Part shown: positions 6,102-6,516 of the stretch, one piece after another | How positions within the stretch are numbered: position 1 is the first letter of the stretch | How the letters are laid out: every line of letters starts with the position of its first letter | Source: Sphingobacterium sp. UBA1575 | GTDB lineage: Bacteria; Bacteroidota; Bacteroidia; Sphingobacteriales; Sphingobacteriaceae | Assembly: GCA_002322865.1 (NCBI GenBank) | Contig: DCOH01000031.1 | Location: 31,146 to 37,661 of the forward strand | Reading direction: 5' to 3' | DNA: 6,516 nucleotides | Translations under genes and position numbers: made by a program | Notes under the pieces: model-generated | Databases searched by the model: none | Told to the model about the DNA's origin: nothing | What the model saw: only the letters and a program-made list of their open reading frames with translations

Positions 6102-6353
6102 ATGAAAACTAAAATCATAAAAATCGGTAAATCTTTTGTAATTATAATTAGAAAACAATTTCTTGAACAGCTCCATATTACAGATGAAGTTTTTTTATTA
6201 GTAAAGGATTCTAAAACCATTATTGAAACGGTAAACTCAAAACCTCGTAAAAACTGGGAAGAAAAACTATTAAAAGCTAATTCTTTAAAAGATTTAGAAG
6301 AATTAGAATATTTCGATAATGATTTCGGTAAAACAGAATGGTCTTGGAAATAA
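6102..6353 (+). CDS. MazE/AbrB-like antitoxin without a neighbouring MazF toxin
   Basis: This 83-residue protein begins MKTKIIKIGKSFVIIIRKQF, which aligns with the swapped-hairpin AbrB DNA-binding domain of MazE antitoxins (V-x-x-x-G-N-S-x-x-x-R-I-P). DEVFLLVKDSKTIIETV (28-44) supplies the remaining strands. The C-terminal part (45-83: KPRKNWEEKLLKANS, then DNDFGKTEWSWK) resembles the MazE tail that wraps MazF, including the closing acidic/Trp pattern. In E. coli MazE the motif is GNSPAVRIP; here it reads GKSFVIIIR, so Asn becomes Lys, Arg becomes Ile and Pro becomes Arg, changes that may weaken DNA binding. The start is ATG at 6102; the in-frame TTG at 6078 would add only eight unconserved residues. 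It lies 53 bases after the toxin stop. No MazF-like gene follows: a terminator is reached within about 65 bases. It may be an orphan remnant, an anti-addiction factor, or a second antitoxin. Confidence 0.75.
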   Translation: MKTKIIKIGKSFVIIIRKQFLEQLHITDEVFLLVKDSKTIIETVNSKPRKNWEEKLLKANSLKDLEELEYFDNDFGKTEWSWK

Positions 6354-6415
6354 GATTTGAAGTTTTAAATTATCAAAAAGAATCCTAATTAATTAAGAAT
6401 TTAAATTAACATAAG

Positions 6416-6451
6416 AAAGGCTGTATCCGAAAAAGGGATACAGCCTTTTTT
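6416..6451 (+). terminator. Rho-independent terminator after the MazE-like gene
   Basis: A perfect 13-bp stem, AAAGGCTGTATCC / GGATACAGCCTTT, with a 7-base loop GAAAAAG ends in an uninterrupted run of six T's (6446-6451), a textbook intrinsic terminator for plus-strand transcription. It is 62 bases beyond the MazE-like stop. Its inner core resembles that of the hairpin at 5408-5457. Confidence 0.9.
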
Positions 6452-6458
6452 GTTCTTG

Positions 6459-6468
6459 GTGCATGCAC
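6459..6468. repeat. 10-bp palindrome GTGCATGCAC
   Basis: GTGCATGCAC is a perfect palindrome three bases before the TGTAAGT repeat cluster. It could be a binding site for a dimeric regulator, or chance. Confidence 0.3.
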
Positions 6469-6470
6469 AT

Positions 6471-6516
6471 TGTAAGTAGACTGTAAGTGAGTTGTAAGTG
6501 CTAAAAGTCACTTACA
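6471..6516. repeat. Three TGTAAGT repeats at 11-bp spacing plus an inverted copy, cut by the window end
   Basis: TGTAAGT occurs at 6471-6477, 6482-6488 and 6493-6499, exactly 11 bp apart, and TCACTTACA (6508-6516) is the reverse complement of TGTAAGTGA at 6482-6490. The third copy and the inverted copy can form an 8-bp stem, TGTAAGTG / CACTTACA, around CTAAAAGT. The spacing of about one helical turn suggests a protein-binding array (operator or iteron-like). It could equally be a decayed tandem repeat or the end of a gene arriving from the right on the minus strand. The element is truncated at the edge. Confidence 0.5.

Noticed and set aside
5408..6451. Insertion sequence or transposon
   Set aside because: There is no transposase or integrase gene, and the two hairpins are not terminal inverted repeats of each other beyond a short core; no target duplication was found.
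6471..6516. CRISPR array
   Set aside because: The repeated unit is only 7 bases with 4-base gaps, far too short for CRISPR repeats and spacers, and no cas genes are present.

Overview
The window looks like chromosomal DNA from a Bacteroidota bacterium, most plausibly of the Sphingobacteriales (Sphingobacterium/Pedobacter-like). This is inferred from three things: candidate promoters fit the Bacteroidota -7 consensus TAnnTTTG (TATCTTTG, TAGGTTTG, TATATTTG); most genes lack a Shine-Dalgarno sequence; and the protein variants (the HRSGRTARAG motif VI of the helicase, the RlmB-like methylase, a small lipoprotein) have the flavour of that phylum. No 16S or other taxonomic marker is present.

Layout. 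Positions 1-551 (+) hold the 3' part of a SpoU/TrmH-family rRNA 2'-O-methyltransferase (RlmB-like). It is followed after 4 bases by an HPP-family membrane protein (556-1170), probably in the same operon. A 12-bp-stem hairpin (1216-1243) lies between this pair and a convergent CsdA/DeaD-like DEAD-box RNA helicase (1263-3074, -). A 378-bp AT-rich divergent intergenic region (3075-3452) carries candidate promoters for the helicase (-) and for an APC-superfamily amino acid permease (3453-4946, +). A small lipoprotein of unknown function (4958-5386, +) follows the permease 11 bases later, with a strong Shine-Dalgarno overlapping the permease stop. A long 23-bp-stem hairpin (5408-5457) closes this unit.

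The right part (about 5460-6450) is a compact AT-rich accessory module. It has a small antitoxin (5528-5782) overlapping by one base a RelE/ParE-type toxin (5782-6048), then a MazE/AbrB-like antitoxin (6102-6353) with no MazF toxin after it, and a strong terminator hairpin (6416-6451). The toxin-antitoxin promoter contains a perfect 17-bp AT palindrome and a near copy of it, a plausible autoregulatory operator. The last 46 bases carry three TGTAAGT repeats spaced exactly 11 bp apart plus an inverted copy, cut by the window edge.

The left and central genes are housekeeping-type functions (rRNA modification, RNA remodelling, amino acid uptake). The most unusual elements are the unpaired MazE-like antitoxin beside a complete RelE-type pair, the related hairpins that bracket this module, and the 11-bp-periodic repeats at the right edge. 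I see no clear evidence of a wholly new system.
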